From Spartobacteria bacterium (GTDB taxonomy: Bacteria > Verrucomicrobiota > Verrucomicrobiia > Chthoniobacterales > UBA10450): a stretch of 6,305 nucleotides of DNA. The notes under the pieces were generated by a model, which worked only from the letters and a program-made list of their open reading frames with translations, was not told the DNA's origin and did no database searches. Shown in pieces: positions 5,316 through 6,305 of the stretch (positions are counted from its first letter, which is position 1; every line of letters begins with the position of its first letter). The stretch lies in contig JAJPJU010000011.1 in NCBI GenBank assembly GCA_021324035.1, forward strand, positions 1 through 6,305, read 5' to 3'. Position numbers and translations under genes: made by a program.

Positions 5316-6305
5316 CTACTTACCCGACTCGTTTAGCAGTTTGACCAGCTGATCTTTCCAAAGCGCCGCCACAGTATGGCTGCCGTGGCCGCGGGTTTTG
5401 TCGCTCAACGGAATAACGATCGCCTGTCCGCGCGGAACCCGTTTGATCTCGCGTTCGAGAATTCCAAGCTCCGGCGGATTAATCAGATCGTCCGCGGAAT
5501 TAATCGCCAGCAACGGCGCACGAATTTTCTCCAGGTCCGGTTCGGGATCGTAATCGTGTGACGCCTCGATGGCGTAGAGAACGTCGTTCGCGTCGTCAGC
5601 TTTGACGATTTGATCGACGAACTTGTCCAAATTTTCGTCGGTCTTCGCGAGGGTCGGCGATTCTTTTTGTCGCAAAACTGGATTGCTGCTCATGAACCAG
5701 AGCATTTCGGCGGCGGTGCGGAGACTTGGCGGCTGGGTTTTGTATTCGCCGCCGTTCCACGCGGGATCGTTGCGAATCGCGTCGATCACCATTCTGCGCC
5801 AGCCGCGGTTTCGTCCGGAAATCTGGGTTGGCAAACTCGCCAATGGCAGCAGCGCGTCCATGAAGTCCGGATGGGATTCGCCCCAGAGCCAGGTATGCAT
5901 GCCGCCCATCGAGGTCCCCATAACCAGGCGCGCGTGATTTACGCCGAGCCCGTCAGTTAATAGGCGATACTGCGCTTCGACCATGTCGGCGTAACCGTAG
6001 CGGGGAAACTTTGCGTGCAATCCGTCGCTCGGCTTGCTCGATTTGCCATGACCAATTCCGTCGGGCAGCACGATAAAAAATTTCGTCGCATCGAGCGGTT
6101 GGTCCTTGCCAAAAAGCTCACCGGCGAACTCGGGCCTGATAAATTGGGCGCCGCTGCCGGTCGTCCCATGCATGATCAGGACCGCGTTCGTTACTTTTCC
6201 CGACCCATCTTTTTCGATCTTTCCCAGAGTGCGATAATGAATTTTTAGCGTCGGTAAAGTTTCGCCCGAACTGAATTTGAAATTCGGGATTGTGTAATCG
6301 CCTTC
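5316..6305 (-). CDS. Alpha/beta-fold hydrolase, homoserine O-acetyltransferase (MetX)-like; 5' end beyond window
   Basis: The frame is open from the right edge to TAG at 5316-5318, giving 329 residues without the N-terminus. An internal ATG at 6171-6173 is not the start, because good family sequence lies upstream of it (YTIPNFKFSSGETLPTLKI, then HYRTLG, and AVLIMHGTTGSG, the oxyanion-side motif). The visible catalytic set is nucleophile Ser in GTSMGG (residue 132 of the visible part), likely acid Asp in NSADDLINPPE (about 272), and His in RGHGSH (about 307). GTSMGGMHTWLWGESHP closely resembles the GGSMGGMQ elbow of MetX enzymes, which transfer acetyl from acetyl-CoA to homoserine. The rest is closer to the many MetX-like hydrolases of unknown substrate, so I do not call it metX. 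No membrane segment is seen in the visible part; a signal peptide could lie off-window. It is co-oriented with the amidohydrolase 140 bp downstream and may share its transcript. Confidence 0.85.
   Translation of the reverse strand, partial: EGDYTIPNFKFSSGETLPTLKIHYRTLGKIEKDGSGKVTNAVLIMHGTTGSGAQFIRPEFAGELFGKDQPLDATKFFIVLPDGIGHGKSSKPSDGLHAKFPRYGYADMVEAQYRLLTDGLGVNHARLVMGTSMGGMHTWLWGESHPDFMDALLPLASLPTQISGRNRGWRRMVIDAIRNDPAWNGGEYKTQPPSLRTAAEMLWFMSSNPVLRQKESPTLAKTDENLDKFVDQIVKADDANDVLYAIEASHDYDPEPDLEKIRAPLLAINSADDLINPPELGILEREIKRVPRGQAIVIPLSDKTRGHGSHTVAALWKDQLVKLLNESGK

Overview
The window looks like chromosomal DNA of a Gram-negative, free-living bacterium of moderately high GC (roughly mid-50s percent, estimated by eye). 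Gene content and protein style (an sHSP-Lon pair, a secreted D-aminoacylase-like amidohydrolase, a MetX-like alpha/beta hydrolase) remind me of soil Verrucomicrobiota or Acidobacteriota. This placement is tentative and rests on protein similarity recalled from memory, not on a marker gene. I see no rRNA, tRNA, CRISPR array or insertion sequence.

Layout. At the left edge, 1-159 (+) is the 3' end of an unidentified gene. Its stop codon directly abuts the stop codon of lon, which lies on the minus strand. Everything else also reads on the minus strand. In transcription order, right to left, it holds: a MetX-like alpha/beta hydrolase cut by the right edge (6305-5316); a 140-bp gap with a perfect 10-bp-arm palindrome; a secreted amidohydrolase of the N-acyl-D-amino-acid deacylase family (5175-3514); a 42-bp heptanucleotide tandem array that contains its stop codon; a small membrane-protein gene that appears frameshifted (3457-3151); a roughly 100-bp gap; a small heat-shock protein of the Hsp20/alpha-crystallin family (3047-2637); and the ATP-dependent protease Lon (2640-160), whose start overlaps the Hsp20 stop by ATGA.

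How the genes fit together. Hsp20 and Lon form a tight, probably translationally coupled protein-quality-control unit: a holdase that keeps unfolded proteins soluble and the AAA+ protease that degrades them. The two hydrolases at the right are co-oriented and may be co-transcribed, but I see no proven pathway link. The amidohydrolase is likely exported and belongs to a variant lineage that has lost the HxH metal motif of classical D-aminoacylases.

The most interesting signals are the HxH-less active site, the heptamer array that places TGA in all three minus-strand frames right at the end of that gene, the split small membrane gene with a strong ribosome-binding site in one frame and its body in another, and the palindrome upstream of the amidohydrolase. 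I did not find a clear new multi-gene system.
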